From Aquiluna sp. (GTDB taxonomy: Bacteria; Actinomycetota; Actinomycetes; Actinomycetales; Microbacteriaceae), in contig JAIOXN010000002.1 in the NCBI GenBank assembly GCA_021741585.1, forward strand, positions 108,804 to 172,803: DNA of 64,000 bases, given 5' to 3'. This document shows positions 63,643 to 64,000 of the stretch, in pieces (position 1 is the first letter of the stretch; each line of letters starts with the position of its first letter). The position numbers and the translations under genes were made by a program. The notes under the pieces were generated by a model. It worked only from the letters and a program-made list of their open reading frames with translations. It was not told where the DNA came from and did not search any database.

Positions 63643-64000
63643 TCACTGCCTCCAGCGCAACCGCGAATCCGTCACGCTCACTTTGCATGTGTAGATAATT
63701 CCGTTCGTTCCAAGCCCCCGCTTACCGGCATCTGAGGCCTTGCAGAATGCTCCCGGGCTCACTGTTCCCGAAACTAAACCTGAGTCTTGAGCTGGTGCTG
63801 GAGAAGGTGCAGGTGCGGTCTTTAGCTCAGGTGAATATTCAAGAGGCTGACTGCCGCAATCAGAAGCTAGTGCGAGGAGTTTGCTCTTCTCGATAATGTC
63901 TATTGAAAGCGCCCATCGAACTTTCACTTGCACCCAAGCAACCGCATATTCACAGACATACTCGGCATTTGTTGGAAGCCAGTCAGCCGGTTCACGATCC
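63643..64000 (-). CDS. DUF1524/HNH endonuclease family protein (partial, 5' end off window)
   Basis: The reading frame is open from the right edge to a stop at 63643, about 119 residues visible. The segment DREPADWLPTNAEYVCEYAV, then a VQVKVRWALS segment, matches the C-terminal half of secreted actinobacterial HNH-type (DUF1524/GmrSD-like) endonucleases. After a Pro/Ala linker comes a small domain GAFCKASDAGKRGLGTNGI with YTC (Excalibur-like, two Cys). The catalytic HNH part and any signal peptide lie beyond the window. It is the first gene on the element side of the tRNA-Lys junction. Confidence 0.75.
   Translation of the reverse strand, partial: DREPADWLPTNAEYVCEYAVAWVQVKVRWALSIDIIEKSKLLALASDCGSQPLEYSPELKTAPAPSPAPAQDSGLVSGTVSPGAFCKASDAGKRGLGTNGIIYTCKVSVTDSRLRWRQ

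Overview
The window reads as a gene-dense stretch of a small, moderate-GC actinobacterial chromosome. Gene content and order point to Microbacteriaceae, most likely the small-genome planktonic Luna lineages (Aquiluna/Rhodoluna type); this is inferred from gene content and low apparent GC, not from a search. The actinobacterial markers are AdnAB, DUF3107, DUF3117, DUF3515, an actinobacterial-type DapD, an MgtE-N/CBS protein without a channel domain, and a C50-carotenoid gene set (crtB, crtI, crtYe, crtYf, crtEb). Intergenic gaps are mostly below 100 bp and none exceeds 300 bp without a feature.

Layout: 1-5.9 kb, the AdnAB helicase-nuclease genes (adnB cut by the left edge). 5.9-11.4 kb, small conserved actinobacterial genes, a DEAD-box helicase, a PHP phosphoesterase, an aminopeptidase P and a stress protein. 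11.4-16.8 kb, mgtE-like, DUF1003, mrp, aldehyde dehydrogenase, tatB-like and O-methyltransferase, a neighbourhood resembling Rv1220c-Rv1232c of M. tuberculosis (from memory). 16.8-19.1 kb, DUF3117 and divergent dapE/dapD. 19.1-26.7 kb, thiL, DUF3515 and a six-gene minus-strand operon leuC-leuD-murA-plsC-gpsA-ddl, joining leucine, peptidoglycan and phospholipid synthesis. 26.8-28.8 kb, an MFS transporter and an aquaporin. 28.9-33.5 kb, a ROK repressor divergent from a XylF/G/H-type sugar ABC importer, with two matching palindromic operators. 33.7-40.3 kb, tRNA-Glu, lipid kinase, MBL hydrolase, then leuB-ilvE-FAH-gltX-tRNA-Gln on the minus strand. 40.3-43.9 kb, a persulfide-responsive cassette: a CstR-type regulator, three rhodaneses (one a lipoprotein) and a CoA-disulfide-reductase/rhodanese fusion, around one perfect operator. 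44-51.5 kb, serA, a 40-residue cysteine-rich protein, a DHFR-like protein and ilvD-ilvB-ilvN-ilvC. 51.5-55.4 kb, the carotenoid operon. 55.4-63.4 kb, sprT-like, metZ, a MalY/PatB lyase, three LysE-superfamily exporters, bcp, a hydroxyacid dehydrogenase, a cysteine hydrolase, marR and two DUF genes. 63.46-64 kb, a displaced 3' piece of tRNA-Lys(CTT) that looks like the end of an integrated element, followed by a DUF1524/HNH endonuclease cut by the right edge.

Three whole-window patterns stand out. (1) Many first genes lack a Shine-Dalgarno (SD) sequence but carry a TANNNT hexamer 6-7 nt before the start codon, the mark of leaderless mRNAs; in divergent pairs such as thiL/DUF3515 the two -10 boxes touch or overlap. 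(2) Nearly all convergent gene pairs overlap at their 3' ends, six of them by exactly 4 nt with mutually antisense stop codons, and at some of these hairpins lie within coding sequence. (3) Behind gltX and tRNA-Gln, a terminator-like hairpin swallows both the SD and the start codon of the next gene. Most individual genes are ordinary housekeeping; the best leads are the terminator/start hairpin at 35.74 kb, the tRNA-Lys boundary at 63.5 kb, the persulfide cassette and the 40-residue protein.
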